From a bacterium (GTDB lineage: Bacteria; Desulfobacterota; GWC2-55-46; DRQE01): a stretch of DNA of 20,814 nt. The DNA lies in the NCBI GenBank assembly GCA_027017505.1, contig JALUQR010000188.1, forward strand, positions 1 through 20,814. Direction: 5' to 3'. The notes under the pieces were generated by a model. That model was not told the origin of the DNA. It searched no databases and worked only from the letters and a program-made list of their open reading frames with translations. How positions within the stretch are numbered: position 1 is the stretch's first letter; each line of letters begins with the position of its first letter. The position numbers and the translations under genes are program-made. Of this stretch, positions 1-7,969 are shown piece after piece.

Positions 1-218
1 CTGTAGTATATGTTCACCCCTTCTCTTCTTGCATTCACTATGCCTGCTGAACGCATCACCGCAAGATGCTGTGAAAGGTTTGCCTTTGATATGCCGAGCA
101 TATTTACAAGCTCACCCGCGCTCTTTTCCCCGTCCTTCAGGGCGTAGAGAATCTCAAGCCTCTTGGGGCTGGCAAGCACCTTGCATATCTCCGCCTGTAG
201 CCTGAACAGCTGTTTCAT
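1..218 (-). CDS. ArsR-family winged-helix transcriptional repressor, N-terminal part (cut by window edge)
   Basis: The first 72 codons are in the window and the gene continues beyond base 1. The protein starts MKQLFRLQAEICKVLASPKR and has the ArsR/SmtB pattern: a helix rich in LASPKRLEIL, the step GELVNMLGISKANLSQHLAVM as helix-turn-helix (about residues 37-57), then the wing beginning GIVNARREGVNIYY. Such proteins are dimeric DNA-binding repressors or activators. The effector cannot be told: no metal-binding CVC motif is seen in the visible part, and the C-terminal half is missing. The ATG at 218 has no Shine-Dalgarno sequence, but a near-consensus promoter places the transcript start on the ATG itself. 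It is divergent from queF, with 74 bp between the starts. Confidence 0.85.
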   Translation of the reverse strand, partial: MKQLFRLQAEICKVLASPKRLEILYALKDGEKSAGELVNMLGISKANLSQHLAVMRSAGIVNARREGVNIYY

Positions 219-224
219 AATTTA

Positions 225-253
225 ATTATTGCGAAATTTCTAAACTATGTCAA
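225..253 (-). promoter_or_regulatory. Sigma-70-type promoter for the ArsR gene, predicted leaderless
   Basis: On the minus strand there is a perfect -35 TTGACA (253-248), a 17-bp spacer and a -10 AATAAT (230-225, one mismatch). Counting seven bases from the -10 puts +1 at about 218, the A of the ATG. The spacer contains the self-palindrome GAAATTTC (233-240), which could be an operator for this or another regulator. Promoter strength and operator function are inferred from sequence only. Confidence 0.65.
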
Positions 254-292
254 GAAAAAAACACCCCTCTCGCCTGCACCTGGTGAAACACT

Positions 293-688
293 TTGAAATC
301 CACCGCAACAGATGTTAAAATCTCTTCCATGAGGTACGGTGAAAAGGCAATAAAAGAGGCAACCCTTGAGGCCTGGGACAACCCCTTCCCTGACAGGGAC
401 TACACCGTGGAGATAAGCTATCCCGAGTTTACCTGTATATGTCCACGCTCGGGCTATCCAGATTTTGCAACCATCCGTATAACCTATGTGCCTGATAAAA
501 AGATAGTGGAGCTTCGCTCACTCAAGCTCTATCTTAACTCCTTCAGGGACAGGGCAATATCCCACGAGGGAGCAACAAACACCATATTCGATGCCCTCAA
601 GGAGCTTCTAAAGCCCAGAAGTCTTCAGGTAATTGGAGACTTCAATGTAAGGGGCAATGTGAAGACCATAGTGAAGGTATCCATGTAG
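293..688 (+). CDS. queF: NADPH-dependent 7-cyano-7-deazaguanine (preQ0) reductase QueF
   Basis: QueF reduces the nitrile of preQ0 to the amine preQ1 in cytosolic queuosine biosynthesis. The 131-residue protein is the short (YkvM-type, T-fold) form. Visible hallmarks are the nucleophile Cys50 in FTCICPRSGYPDF, Asp57, the family motif ELRSLKLYL (73-81; an Arg replaces the usual first Lys), and His91-Glu92 in SHEGATN, which bind the substrate. The start is TTG 293, preceded by GGTG at a suitable distance. ATG 329 (Met13) lies just before the conserved RYGEKAI and is an alternative, but has no ribosome binding site. No other queuosine gene is near. The gene is the only plus-strand gene and runs convergently into the helicase gene, 28 bp from its stop. 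Confidence 0.95.
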   Translation: MKSTATDVKISSMRYGEKAIKEATLEAWDNPFPDRDYTVEISYPEFTCICPRSGYPDFATIRITYVPDKKIVELRSLKLYLNSFRDRAISHEGATNTIFDALKELLKPRSLQVIGDFNVRGNVKTIVKVSM

Positions 689-716
689 ATTGATGACGGC
701 CAGACGCCCTTTAAGC

Positions 717-3611
717 TCACAGGGTTTCCCTGTCAGGGCATATACGGTTGAAGGGGCACCAGCCACAGCTTAGGTATCCAGGTCGAGCAGGAAACTCCCT
801 CTTTTCTATGCCCTCTGCAACGGTATTTATGGTCTCAATGGTCTTTTTCATATCCTCCTCGGTGAATCTTGCAACACCCACCACACCTGTCTCGAGAAAA
901 TGTAGCTCACAGCCTGCGGGCAGTCTGCCAAAGTGTTTCAGATAGCTCAGGGCGTATATGCGAAGCTGTATGGAGCCCCGTGCACGCTTTACGGCCTTAT
1001 CGGGTTCACGCACATCCGAGGTCTTGAAGTCTATTATGTAGGCACCATCCTCGCGCTCCTCTATGAGGTCCCATCTGCCCGTAAGGGTGTATCTATCGAA
1101 CGAAACGCTGAACTCCCTTTCAACGCAGGCAGGCACTATGCGGGATGCATTCCCCTCAAGAAACCTCCGTATGGTCTCAACCCCCCTGTGCCATCTCTCC
1201 TCCTCATGCTCCCTGGATACAAAACCCTCACTCCGCCAGGCACCCCTCATTATATGGACAAGCTCCTCCTCTGTAACATCTATGCCCTCGAGTTTTTTCC
1301 TGAAGTAGAAGGATATGGCATCGTGTATGGCCTTACCATACATTATGGTGTGATGTGGCAGTATGGGTATGCGCAGAAGGTGCACATACCTGTACTTGAG
1401 CGGACATGTAAGATAGTCATCCACCTGATAGTAGCTCAGATGAAGTCTTCCACCATGTTCATCCGCTGTGGGCTGTTTTTCCTCAACAGGGGCAAACCTC
1501 TCTATAATGTCCATGCTGTGGGGTCTTATCCTTTCTGCCTGTGGGGTATCGAGTGCCTCGAGCACAAAGGGGCTTACCTTCTTGGGTCTCGAGCCACCCC
1601 AGTTCTTGCTCGTTGTAAGATAGAGCTCCTCCATCGCCCTTGTCATGCCCACATAGAAGAGCCTTCTTTCTTCCTCAAGGTGGTAGTCTCCCTCGGGCAG
1701 TATGTCCTTTATGAGTTCTGCCGGAACCTCGATGAGTTCCTTTCTTGCCCTTCTTGGAAAACGGTCCACCACAAGGCCAACCATGAAGACCACGGGAAAC
1801 TCAAGCCCCTTTGCCTTGTGCACGGTGAGCACATGCACATAGTCTGCATCCACATCTGGCTCTGCGGTTGAGGGGTCATCGCCAGCCTCCATAAGAAGGT
1901 CAAGATGGTCTCTGAGCATGTGAACCTTCTTTATCCTGAGGGTATCCTCTATGTGGGTTATCTCATCGAAGAACTTTGCTATGTTTCTCACCTTCTGTTC
2001 TGCAGAAGGGGTGTTCTCCTTTGCAAGCTCTGCAAGGTAGGCTGACTCTGTAAGAAACATATAGAGGATTCTGCCCGTGGGCTCACGAAGTGCAAGCTCT
2101 GAATATCTCTTCACATCCTCAACGAGCCTTCTTATACGCTCCCTGCCCTCCTCTGTGAGTTCATCTGTGCCAGGATATATGCCATCGAGCACCCCCTCAA
2201 GCACCTTAAAGAGCGAGCGGTTTCGCCTTCTCGCAATGTTGTGAAAGGGCACAAGCTCATCTGCACCGAGCCCGTAGAGGGGACTGCTCGCAAGGTGAAA
2301 GAGGCTTACATTGTCGTCCCTGTCTGTTATAACCCTGAGAAAGCTTATAAGAAGCATTACCTCCTCTCTGCTGTAAAGTCCCTTACTGCCAGAGAACTGA
2401 TACTCTATACCCCTGCGGGAAAGTGCACGCAGGAAGGGCTCTGCATCCTTGTTTGCCCTGACAAGTATGGCAAACTCCTTGAGGCTTCGCTCTCCCTTTT
2501 TCACCTTCTCCTCTATGGTGCGGGCCACAAAGTCTGCCTCGCTCACAGGGGTGTCAAACTCAAGAAACCTCACACCACCACCATGGGTGTGTCTTACAGA
2601 GACGAGCCTCTTGTCTATACCGCTTTTGACCTCAAGGCGGTCAGGATTGTTATGGGTTATAAGCCTGTATGATGCATCAAGTATGGGCTGTACAGAGCGG
2701 TAGTTCTTCTTAAGGGTTACAAGCTTTGCATCGGGAAAGTGCCTGAGAAAGCCGAGCACATTGCTGACCGCTGCTCCCCTGAATTTGTATATGCTCTGGT
2801 CATCGTCAGCAACAACGGTTATGTTTCTGTTCCTTGCGGAAAGAAGCTTCAGAAGCTCAAACTGTGCGTAGTTTGTATCCTGAAACTCATCTGCAAGTAT
2901 GTGGGTGAACCTTTCCTGATAACGCCTGAGCACAGATGGCCTTTCACGAAAGAGCCTGAGCACAAGTATGATTTCATCTCCAAAGTCTATGTAGCCGTGT
3001 TCTTTAAGAAGCTGTTCGTATTTTTCGTATGTGCGTGCGAGCTCAAACTGTCTTTCGATGTAGTCCTCTGGCTCTCTGCCCTCACGAGCAAGCCTTTCAC
3101 AGTAGGAGAGGTATTCCTGCGGGCTTATATCCTCGTCCTTAAGTCTTGCTATGAATCTTACAAGCTCTGAAAGATAACGGGTGGGTTCTCCAACAGGTCT
3201 GTAGAAGTTCAGTGGAAGCTCATAGAGGTGCTCCCTTAAGAATATCACGCATTCCACCTCTGTGAGCACCCTGAAGTCTGGCACAAGCCCGATCTCAAGG
3301 GCATTGTCCCGCAGGACCCTGTCGCCAAAGGAATGGAAGGTGGAAATCCACACTGTGGAGTAGCCATAGGGAACGAGCCTGTCCACCCTTTCTTCCATCT
3401 CCGCTGCTGCCCTGTCGGTAAATGTAAGGGCAAGTATGGACGAGGGGTTTACCCCCTTCTCTATAAGGCGTGCAATCCTGTGGGTTATAACCCTTGTCTT
3501 ACCCGTGCCAGCACCTGCAACGACAAGAAGAGGGCCGTCCTCATGCTCCACAGCGTCAAGCTGTTCCCTGTTCAGCCCCTCCTCTATCTGTTCAGCCCTT
3601 CTGACACCCAT
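717..3611 (-). CDS. UvrD/PcrA-like SF1A DNA helicase fused to a RecB-family PD-(D/E)XK nuclease with a probable Fe-S cluster
   Basis: This is a 964-residue single-chain helicase-nuclease, presumably for DNA repair or end processing in the cytosol. The N-terminal helicase shows the Q-motif LNREQLDAV (13-21), Walker A AGTGKT (34-39), DEFQDT near residue 240, DDDQSIYKFRG, LKKNYRS, VHKAKGLEFPVVF and YVGMTRA. The C-terminal part has nuclease residues Asp848 (GRWDLI) and Asp861-Phe-Lys863 (IIDFKTSD), then a QxxxYA-like QLRIYALSYL. Cys736 (YLTCPLKYRY) with Cys949, Cys952 and Cys958 (CGWCPFNRIC) matches the four-cysteine Fe-S pattern of AddB, AdnAB and Cas4-type nucleases. Ordinary UvrD is about 720 residues, so the extra roughly 240 are the nuclease. 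The ATG lies 2 bp after the NHL gene's stop, so it is the last gene of that operon. It is not a classical RecB or AddA; no partner gene is present. Confidence 0.9.
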   Translation of the reverse strand: MGVRRAEQIEEGLNREQLDAVEHEDGPLLVVAGAGTGKTRVITHRIARLIEKGVNPSSILALTFTDRAAAEMEERVDRLVPYGYSTVWISTFHSFGDRVLRDNALEIGLVPDFRVLTEVECVIFLREHLYELPLNFYRPVGEPTRYLSELVRFIARLKDEDISPQEYLSYCERLAREGREPEDYIERQFELARTYEKYEQLLKEHGYIDFGDEIILVLRLFRERPSVLRRYQERFTHILADEFQDTNYAQFELLKLLSARNRNITVVADDDQSIYKFRGAAVSNVLGFLRHFPDAKLVTLKKNYRSVQPILDASYRLITHNNPDRLEVKSGIDKRLVSVRHTHGGGVRFLEFDTPVSEADFVARTIEEKVKKGERSLKEFAILVRANKDAEPFLRALSRRGIEYQFSGSKGLYSREEVMLLISFLRVITDRDDNVSLFHLASSPLYGLGADELVPFHNIARRRNRSLFKVLEGVLDGIYPGTDELTEEGRERIRRLVEDVKRYSELALREPTGRILYMFLTESAYLAELAKENTPSAEQKVRNIAKFFDEITHIEDTLRIKKVHMLRDHLDLLMEAGDDPSTAEPDVDADYVHVLTVHKAKGLEFPVVFMVGLVVDRFPRRARKELIEVPAELIKDILPEGDYHLEEERRLFYVGMTRAMEELYLTTSKNWGGSRPKKVSPFVLEALDTPQAERIRPHSMDIIERFAPVEEKQPTADEHGGRLHLSYYQVDDYLTCPLKYRYVHLLRIPILPHHTIMYGKAIHDAISFYFRKKLEGIDVTEEELVHIMRGAWRSEGFVSREHEEERWHRGVETIRRFLEGNASRIVPACVEREFSVSFDRYTLTGRWDLIEEREDGAYIIDFKTSDVREPDKAVKRARGSIQLRIYALSYLKHFGRLPAGCELHFLETGVVGVARFTEEDMKKTIETINTVAEGIEKREFPARPGYLSCGWCPFNRICPDRETL
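719..733. terminator. Perfect short inverted repeat at the convergent queF/helicase ends
   Basis: ACAGGG-TTT-CCCTGT is a perfect 6-bp stem with a 3-base loop, lying across the last codons and stop of the helicase gene and 31 bp downstream of the queF stop. It has no clear T-tract on either side. It might act as a bidirectional 3'-end hairpin; the call is weak. Confidence 0.25.
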
Positions 3612-3613
3612 CT

Positions 3614-4714
3614 TTACTTATATGTCATCCTCTCCTTTATTATCTTCCTTATAAGGTTGTTGCCAGAGTCCGCTATGTATATATTACCCATTTTATCAAC
3701 TGCTATACCTGTGGGAAAGTTAAATTCTGCCTCAAAACCAGGTCCATCGCTTCTTCCTGGGATAATCTTTCCCGCAACGGTGCTTACCACGCCATCAGGG
3801 GTTATGCGTCTTATCTTGTTGTTGCCCGAGTCACACACATATATGTTTCCATCTGGCCCCACGGCTATGCCAGTGGGCCAGTTAAACTGTGCGTGTCTGC
3901 CCCTGCCATCCCTGTAGCCAGGGCTACCTCCTGCAAGGGTCAGTACCTCGCCATCAGGAGTGACCTTTCTTATGGCATTGTTGCCGGAGTCAGCTATGTA
4001 GACTGTTCCATCTTCTGCTACCGCCACTGATATGGGCTCTCTCAGGTGAGATAGCCTCCCCCTTCCATCTGAAAACCCTGGAAGACCATTGCCAGCTATG
4101 GTGAATACCCTGCCGTCTGGGGTGAGCTTTCTTACAGTGTGGGTTCTTCTGTCAGCCACATAGAGTGCACCTGAGGTGTCCACCGCAATGCCTGTGGGAT
4201 AGCCGAACATGACAGACAGGGCCTCGCCATCCCTGTAGCCTGGAACACCCGTGCCTGCTATGGTAACGACCATGCCATCCGGGGTGAGCTTTCTTATACG
4301 ATAGTTGTCTGCATCTGCGATGTATATGTTCTGCTCCTGGTCTATGGCTATATTGTCAGGCCCCCAGAAGAGTGCATCCTTGCCCGCCCCGTCTCTGTGG
4401 CCTGCGGCAGGTCTTCCTGCAACGGTTATAACCATGCCGTCAGGGGTGATCTTTCTTATTGCGTTGTTTGAAAAATCCGCCACAAAGATGGAGCCATCTT
4501 CGGCAACAGCCACACCCGTGGGCCAGTTAAAGCTTGCCCTGTCTGCAACGCCATCCCTGAAGCCCTTCTTTCCGTCCCCTGCTATGGTGAGCACACGATA
4601 CCTGTAGTGCTCCTTAAGTGGCACCCCGCCTGCCACCGTGTATAACAGAATGAACAGGAAGACAAGGGGCGTATTTCTTACAAGCCATCTCATCATGGGA
4701 TGAGCAGTGCTCAC
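3614..4714 (-). CDS. Secreted or periplasmic NHL-repeat six-bladed beta-propeller protein
   Basis: The 366 residues begin with a signal or anchor segment (basic RWLVRN, then the hydrophobic TPLVFLFILLYTVAG, ending near residue 30). The rest is six near-identical NHL-type repeats of about 53 residues. Each repeat follows the pattern TIAG..G..DG....F..PTGIAV...GNIYIADSGNN.IRKITPDG. Six such units fit one closed six-bladed propeller, a scaffold for protein or ligand binding with no visible catalytic residues. The start is GTG 4714, overlapping the kinase stop as GTGA, which suggests translational coupling. The in-frame ATG at 4696 would give a more typical signal peptide but has no ribosome binding site. 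The position between the kinase and the helicase suggests an accessory to the envelope sensor; this is inference. No specific family symbol can be assigned. Confidence 0.85.
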   Translation of the reverse strand: MSTAHPMMRWLVRNTPLVFLFILLYTVAGGVPLKEHYRYRVLTIAGDGKKGFRDGVADRASFNWPTGVAVAEDGSIFVADFSNNAIRKITPDGMVITVAGRPAAGHRDGAGKDALFWGPDNIAIDQEQNIYIADADNYRIRKLTPDGMVVTIAGTGVPGYRDGEALSVMFGYPTGIAVDTSGALYVADRRTHTVRKLTPDGRVFTIAGNGLPGFSDGRGRLSHLREPISVAVAEDGTVYIADSGNNAIRKVTPDGEVLTLAGGSPGYRDGRGRHAQFNWPTGIAVGPDGNIYVCDSGNNKIRRITPDGVVSTVAGKIIPGRSDGPGFEAEFNFPTGIAVDKMGNIYIADSGNNLIRKIIKERMTYK

Positions 4715-6249
4715 TGGCTTTTGTCGGTCCTTTCAAGGGGTATGTAGAACTCAAAGGTGGAACCCTTACCCAGCTCGCTCTCACACCATATCTGCCCGCC
4801 GTGGTATTCCACCAGCTTTCTGGCAAGGGCAAGCCCTATGCCGAGCCCCTCGTATTCCCTGACCATACCCTTCTCTCCTATCTCGAATAGCTCGAATATG
4901 TGGTCTTTAAGCTCTGGCTTTATGCCTATACCAGTGTCGGTAACACTTACGGTGAGTGTGTCTGTATCGCCTCTCGGCTCTCTTCTTGCCCTTATGGTTA
5001 TGGTTCCACCCTGTGGGGTGAACTTGACCGCATTGTCAAGAAGGTTGCCTATAATCTGGGCTATCATGCCCTCATCAGCCATAATCATATCCACGTCCTT
5101 TTCTATCTCAACCCTTATGGTCTGTCCCCTGCTGTCAGCCTGGGGGCGCAGTTTGGCCACTATCCTGTTTATGGTGTTTCTTATGGAGAACTTCCTTCTG
5201 TCAGGGGCTATATCCTCTATGGTTGTTCTTGCAACATGGAGTATGTCCTCTATGAGCTTCAGAAGGGACTTACCACTTCTGTAGATATTGTCCACATAAT
5301 TTTTTGCTGTTCCTGAAAGCTTATCGCTTTCTTCAAGCTTGAGCAGTTCTGAAAAACCCAGTATGTGGGTAAGCGGGGTTTTAAGCTCGTGGCTCACATT
5401 GGCAAGGAACCTGGACTTATACTCTGTTGCAGAGATGAGCTCTCTGTTGACCTTCTCCACAACCTTAAGAAGTGAGAAGAGCTTTTCCTCCCTTTCCCTC
5501 AGGGCATCTGCCATCTTGTTGAATCCATCTGCAAGGTGCTCGAGCTCATCACCTGTCTTTATTATAACGGGATGGGTGTAATCTCCCCTTGAGACCCTCT
5601 CCGCACCACTGTAGAGTTCCATAAGGGGTCTCGATATGTAGCGTTTCAGATACACATAGAGTATGGAGAGCAACACCAGACCCACCACAGGAAATGTATA
5701 GACCACAAGCCTTGTCCTTGCAGCCATTCTGGATGCCACAAGGGCAAGTCTGTCCCTGTCCTCAGACGCTATCGTGTTGAACCTCTCTATGTCCTTTATG
5801 AGCCTTTCTCCAAGGGCTGTAACCTTTCTCATCAGCTCTGTTGCCTTACTGTTGCCTATGGGGTTGTCTATGAACATTATCTCCACGACCATCTCACTCA
5901 GTTTCGTTACCTCTTGCTTCACCTTTCTTGACATCTCATCCCATCTCTCATCGCCCTTCTGCTCTTCCAGCACCGAGAGTATGTCCGCAAGTTCTGTTAT
6001 GAGTCTGTCAAACTCGTCTCTCTTTTTTATGTCTCCGGTTAGCATGTATTCATCTGAAATCTTAATGAGCTTCTGTATGTTGAAGTTCAGGGCATTTGTC
6101 TTGTCCACACGAATGCTCAGTGTTTCCATCTTTTTCATGGTATTGAGCAGACCCTCTATGGTAAAAAGAGACCATCCCAGAAGCACCAGTGCAAAGAGCA
6201 CACCCACCACAAAAGAGCCTATGAGTTTTTTGTCTATACTGGTTCTCAT
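4711..6249 (-). CDS. Membrane-bound sensor histidine kinase (helical periplasmic sensor, HAMP, HisKA, HATPase)
   Basis: The 512-residue protein has TM1 at about residues 11-31 and a predicted all-helical periplasmic domain of about 150 residues (32-180), rich in charged heptads. TM2 is at about 181-201, followed by a HAMP linker (about 202-255, with SRPLMEL and DELEHLADGFNKMADAL). The HisKA motif is FLANVSHELKTPLTHILGF with the phospho-acceptor His287. The ATP-binding domain has the N-box LLDNAVKFTP, the G1 box DTGIGI and the G2 box GLGIGLALARKLVEYHGG. It should autophosphorylate in response to a periplasmic or membrane signal and pass phosphate to a response regulator that is not encoded in this operon. 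It overlaps the upstream binding-protein gene by ATGA and the downstream NHL gene by GTGA. The neighbours suggest that the small periplasmic protein or the porin's substrate provides the input; the ligand is unknown. Confidence 0.93.
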   Translation of the reverse strand: MRTSIDKKLIGSFVVGVLFALVLLGWSLFTIEGLLNTMKKMETLSIRVDKTNALNFNIQKLIKISDEYMLTGDIKKRDEFDRLITELADILSVLEEQKGDERWDEMSRKVKQEVTKLSEMVVEIMFIDNPIGNSKATELMRKVTALGERLIKDIERFNTIASEDRDRLALVASRMAARTRLVVYTFPVVGLVLLSILYVYLKRYISRPLMELYSGAERVSRGDYTHPVIIKTGDELEHLADGFNKMADALREREEKLFSLLKVVEKVNRELISATEYKSRFLANVSHELKTPLTHILGFSELLKLEESDKLSGTAKNYVDNIYRSGKSLLKLIEDILHVARTTIEDIAPDRRKFSIRNTINRIVAKLRPQADSRGQTIRVEIEKDVDMIMADEGMIAQIIGNLLDNAVKFTPQGGTITIRARREPRGDTDTLTVSVTDTGIGIKPELKDHIFELFEIGEKGMVREYEGLGIGLALARKLVEYHGGQIWCESELGKGSTFEFYIPLERTDKSQ

Positions 6250-6662
6250 GGTTCTATGATGGCCACATCCACCAGGTATTTACCGTACCTTTCGGGGATA
6301 TATGCTATGGCTCCCTTTTCCCTGCTTACCAGTGCTATAATGTCTGTTATGGAGGCAATGGAAGGTGGGGGAGTTATTCCTTCCTGAAAGACCTTCTTTA
6401 CCCAGTGGAGCTTGTACTCCTTGGGGTCCATGTCCACCACCTTCTTGAGAAAACTCTCCTTCAGAGAGCCCTCGACCATGTGAACCGGTACAAGCCTTAC
6501 ATTACCTGCAAAGCGTTTCTCACCAAGGTAAATGTCCCTTATGGTGGATACATCTGCATTCACAAGAGGCCCGTGTTTGTTCACGATTATCACAAACTCC
6601 TCTGCATTTGCCAGGGCTGGTTGCAAGAGAAGTATCATCAGTGCAACCACCAGATACTTCAT
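6246..6662 (-). CDS. Small periplasmic PstS-like (phosphate-binding-protein fold) protein, stand-alone
   Basis: The 138 residues start with a signal peptide (MKYLVVALMILLLQPALANA, likely cleaved after ANA). A compact domain follows, resembling the short PBP-like proteins related to phosphate ABC transporter substrate-binding proteins: FVIIVNKHGPL, STIRDIYLGEKR, VPVHMVEGSLKESF, and a late REKGAIAYIPE, the usual position of the G.IGYV motif. Full PstS proteins are about twice this length and sit beside pstCAB; no permease or ATPase gene is here. It lies 9 bp after the porin stop with a GGAGG site, and its stop overlaps the kinase start. The order porin, short PBP-like protein, kinase suggests a sensory rather than transport role (inference). 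The ligand could be phosphate or another anion. Confidence 0.75.
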   Translation of the reverse strand: MKYLVVALMILLLQPALANAEEFVIIVNKHGPLVNADVSTIRDIYLGEKRFAGNVRLVPVHMVEGSLKESFLKKVVDMDPKEYKLHWVKKVFQEGITPPPSIASITDIIALVSREKGAIAYIPERYGKYLVDVAIIEP

Positions 6663-6671
6663 CTCTGCCTC

Positions 6672-7883
6672 CTAAAAGTGGAAAGCCCACTGGGCTTCAA
6701 CAATATTGTAGACCTTATCGCCTTTCAGGCTGTCATATCTATACTGGAGTTTAAGGCTGGAATGAAGCAGATCGAGTATATACTTGACCCCTGCTATATA
6801 CTGGGTTCTGTCCCTTCCACCGCTCAGGTTTGTAAGGTATGGGTCTGAGTCCTTTCCATCGAGAACCTCAACCCTCGCATAGGGGATAAACATACCCACG
6901 GGTTTTGAAAGCTGCAGATACCATGCGTTTGCATCTGCTGAGCCGTTTGTAAGGTAGAAGAACTCTCCCAAAAGCTCAACATCAGCGATGACATATCTTA
7001 AGTCTATCCCGTATATACCCTGGTTTACTGTTATGGTGTGTTTTGTATCTTCCACCTTGAAGTTTGTTCCGAACACCCCTATGCCGAGTCCCTCTATGGA
7101 GGCTGGTTCAAGGTATATCCTCATTGCAACCTGCTTTGAATGGTTGACATCGAACAGGTTGTTTGGGGCAAGCTTGTAACTTCCTCCGCCAAATATACTC
7201 TTGTGTCTGTCCCTTCTGAACCCTGGGCCGTTGCCAACCTCTATCCAGTATTTGAACCTTCCGTAGGACAATTCCTTTGAGCCTGCAAGCTCCATTCCCA
7301 CAATATGCACGGGCATTATTCCACCCGTGTTTTCGAACTTCAGGAAGAAGGGTCTGTCCACTGTGAGGAAAAGATGCCTTGCATGGTGATAGGTCTTGTT
7401 CCATCTGCCGAGGGCTGTGTGGAATCTTCCTGCCCTGAGGATGAATGTATCGCTGAAGGTATAGCTCACCCACAGCCTTTCAAGGTTAACACCACTTCTG
7501 TTGTTGTGGGCGTACACTATCATCTCAAAAAGAAAGTTGAGCCTTTCCCTGTAACTTGCAGATGTGTACAGCCCGAGAGAGCCTATGGAGAATGTGGGAT
7601 TTTTCCTTTCCCTGCTATCGGTAAGAAAGTTTATGTCTCCAAATGCTCCCAGGTTCCTGCCAAACTGCGGGCCTATCTCCTCTTCCTCCTTTGTTCTTAT
7701 GGCCTCAAGCCGTTCTATTTTTTCAAGCTCCTCTATCTTTTTCCTTAGTTCCTCTATCAGGCGTTGCTGTTGTTCAAGTTCTTCTTTAACCTCTTCAAGC
7801 TCTGTGCCACCCGCATATTCGGCTGTCAGGGTTAAGAGAAGCACGAGTATAAAGAAGCCTGCTTTCTGGAGGAAACCCTTCAT
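6672..7883 (-). CDS. Outer-membrane porin-like beta-barrel protein with N-terminal coiled coil
   Basis: About 403 residues. A signal peptide (MKGFLQKAGFFILVLLLTLTA...) is followed by a charged coiled coil rich in E, L and Q (VKEELEQQQRLIEELRKKIEELE). The rest is alternating amphipathic strands with many aromatic residues, ending ...EAQWAFHF; the terminal Phe is the classical outer-membrane insertion signal. This architecture resembles phosphate-selective or OprO/P-like porins and other trimeric porins with periplasmic coiled coils; the substrate is not deducible. I chose ATG 7883 because AAGGAG lies 8 bases upstream. The frame stays open to GTG 7892, but that codon overlaps the ribosome binding site. 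It is the first gene of the porin, binding-protein, kinase, NHL and helicase operon. Confidence 0.8.
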   Translation of the reverse strand: MKGFLQKAGFFILVLLLTLTAEYAGGTELEEVKEELEQQQRLIEELRKKIEELEKIERLEAIRTKEEEEIGPQFGRNLGAFGDINFLTDSRERKNPTFSIGSLGLYTSASYRERLNFLFEMIVYAHNNRSGVNLERLWVSYTFSDTFILRAGRFHTALGRWNKTYHHARHLFLTVDRPFFLKFENTGGIMPVHIVGMELAGSKELSYGRFKYWIEVGNGPGFRRDRHKSIFGGGSYKLAPNNLFDVNHSKQVAMRIYLEPASIEGLGIGVFGTNFKVEDTKHTITVNQGIYGIDLRYVIADVELLGEFFYLTNGSADANAWYLQLSKPVGMFIPYARVEVLDGKDSDPYLTNLSGGRDRTQYIAGVKYILDLLHSSLKLQYRYDSLKGDKVYNIVEAQWAFHF

Positions 7884-7931
7884 AAATCCCACTCCTTGAA
7901 TTTAAAGATATTATTTAGCGGTCTTCCCTTA

Positions 7932-7960
7932 ATGATAGCATAAAAGGCCTTCTCTGTCAC
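7932..7960 (-). promoter_or_regulatory. Promoter of the porin-sensor-helicase operon (extended -10)
   Basis: On the minus strand: -35 GTGACA (7960-7955), a 17-bp spacer, and -10 TATCAT (7937-7932) preceded by TGC, giving an extended -10 (TGnTATCAT). Transcription would start about 43 bp upstream of the porin ATG. It lies directly after the terminator of the acyl-CoA synthetase operon, which fits a new transcription unit. Confidence 0.5.
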
Positions 7961-7969
7961 AGTTAAAAG

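Noticed and set aside
219..292. PreQ1 riboswitch upstream of queF
   Set aside because: The gap is only 74 bp, has an A-rich run but no hairpin with the C-rich loop and the pairing A-rich tail of the known preQ1 aptamers, and much of it is the ArsR promoter.
933..1871. A 312-codon open frame on the plus strand inside the helicase gene
   Set aside because: It lies opposite a gene with full helicase motifs, has no family features, and its amino-acid composition (many Tyr, His, Cys, Leu) is that of an antisense shadow. The other long plus-strand frames from 933 to 20721 are similar.
3614..4714. Regular DNA-level repeat of about 160 bp as a CRISPR or mobile repeat
   Set aside because: The repeats are protein-coding NHL units in one open frame and vary at third codon positions, so they are propeller blades.
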